Origin: Deltaproteobacteria bacterium
GTDB lineage: Bacteria > Desulfobacterota > Desulfarculia > Adiutricales > Adiutricaceae
Assembly: GCA_031278835.1 (NCBI GenBank)
Contig: JAITJP010000436.1
Coordinates: 1-14,355, forward strand
Direction of reading: 5' to 3'
Length of the DNA: 14,355 nucleotides
In this document: positions 13,669-14,355 of the stretch, in pieces
Numbering within the stretch: the first letter of the stretch is position 1
Layout: each line of letters begins with the position of its first letter
Program-made: the position numbers and the translations under genes
Notes under the pieces: generated by a model
The model's database searches: none
What the model was told of the DNA's origin: nothing
The model's input: only the letters and a program-made list of their open reading frames with translations

Positions 13669-14241
13669 ATGAATAACATCGTGTCAAAAGCCTTTGAAGA
13701 ATTATCTGAATCGCTAGGCTTGGCTTACAAAAACACCGATTTATTAGTCAAGGCGGCCAAAATGATGGCCGCCTGCCTGACCAATGGCGGGGTCATTTAT
13801 TTATGCGGAAACGGGGGCAGCGCCGCCGAGGCCCAACATTTTGCCGCCGAATTCGTGGGTCGTTTTATGCTCGAAAGGCCGGGCTTGTCGGCCGTGGCCT
13901 TGACCTCCGATACCTCCAAACTCACGGCCATAGGTAATGACTATGGTTACGATGAAATCTTTTCCAGGCAAATAAAAGCCCTGGGCAAACCGGGCGATAT
14001 TTTATGGGGCCTGTCAACCAGCGGGACTTCCAAAAACGTCCTTAAGGCCTTTGAAGCCGCCTCGGCCAATTCCCTATCCACCATTTTCATGTGCGGCTCC
14101 CTTATCCATGACCCCAAAGTGGCTGACCTAATCATTGACAGCCCCGCCCCCAATACCCCCAGGATTCAAGAACTTCATCTCCTTTTTGGCCACGTCATCT
14201 GCCAATTGGTTGACCATATTATCGTGCTAGGCGGTTCTTAA
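13669..14241 (+). CDS. gmhA: Sedoheptulose 7-phosphate isomerase
   Basis: A 190-residue SIS-domain enzyme that converts sedoheptulose 7-phosphate to D-glycero-D-manno-heptose 7-phosphate, the first step of the ADP-heptose pathway for lipopolysaccharide cores. Seen: GNGGSAAEAQH (47-57), E61, TSDTSKLTAIGND (79-91), STSGTSKN (116-123), and a C-terminal Q167 and H175. These correspond by spacing to E. coli H61, E65, Q172 and H180, so the metal and catalytic residues are kept. Length is normal. Ribosome-binding site GAGG (13658-13661), 7 bases before the ATG. The gene follows the proB duplicate by 32 bases. Its presence indicates a Gram-negative envelope with heptose. Other heptose genes may follow beyond the window. 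Confidence 0.95.
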   Translation: MNNIVSKAFEELSESLGLAYKNTDLLVKAAKMMAACLTNGGVIYLCGNGGSAAEAQHFAAEFVGRFMLERPGLSAVALTSDTSKLTAIGNDYGYDEIFSRQIKALGKPGDILWGLSTSGTSKNVLKAFEAASANSLSTIFMCGSLIHDPKVADLIIDSPAPNTPRIQELHLLFGHVICQLVDHIIVLGGS

Positions 14242-14355
14242 CCGGCCCAGCTGCCCGGGCCCCCAAAAATTAAAAAAAAGCCTTAAGCCCAATCATTTTT
14301 CAAAATACAAATAAATTTACTAAAAAACCTTTTTAAGGAAATGCCTTGACAATGA
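14242..14355 (+). other. Spacer after gmhA, possible start of the next gene
   Basis: An AT-rich stretch without a clear terminator. AAGGAA (14335-14340) precedes an ATG at 14352, 11 bases away, and a closer ATG at 14341 that meets a stop after two codons. The window ends before any protein can be judged. Confidence 0.3.

Overview
The window looks like a bacterial chromosome segment of roughly balanced to slightly GC-rich composition, with GGCC-rich coding DNA and AT-rich spacers. Formate-THF ligase, a split MacAB-type exporter, GmhA (heptose synthesis for lipopolysaccharide) and a lipoprotein with a lipobox point to a Gram-negative. The protein style suggests a deltaproteobacterial (Desulfobacterota-like) relative, but there is no rRNA or other marker, so this placement is inference. 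Broken and duplicated segments and a 1-kb non-coding region suggest a genome that is rearranging.

Layout. (1) Bases 1-894 (+): the C-terminal part of formate-THF ligase. Its first ~28 residues do not look like that enzyme but like a DUF433 (antitoxin-like) protein. It converges on a shared bidirectional terminator (949-986). (2) 985-4355 (-): a tight operon of membrane-fusion protein, ABC ATPase and FtsX/MacB permease, a three-gene version of MacAB. (3) 4529-6133 (-): bifunctional NAD(P)H-hydrate repair enzyme. (4) 6290-9657 (-): three tandem cytoplasmic Sel1-repeat paralogs plus a decayed fourth copy. All three intact copies have similar stem-loop leaders and similar C-terminal tails. (5) About 9660-10700: a spacer of about 1 kb with a minus-strand -10 box for the Sel1 cluster, an 11-unit 12-bp tandem repeat, several GC-rich inverted repeats, and an extended -10 promoter facing right. 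(6) 10701-14241 (+): a DUF2156 protein, a LysM lipoprotein, proB and gmhA. proB is flanked by partial copies of itself: two extra copies of its ribosome-binding site and first codons upstream, and a diverged copy of its last ~30 codons downstream.

Working together. The exporter genes form one clear functional unit, with stop/start junctions of 0-2 bases and ribosome-binding sites at each junction. The Sel1 cluster looks like a locally expanding family, probably of protein-protein interaction scaffolds, whose members may be regulated separately through their leaders. The right-hand genes (cell-envelope DUF2156, LysM lipoprotein, GmhA; proline synthesis by ProB) are housekeeping or envelope functions in one orientation without obvious tight coupling. 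No known defence system, CRISPR array, IS element or RNA gene was seen.
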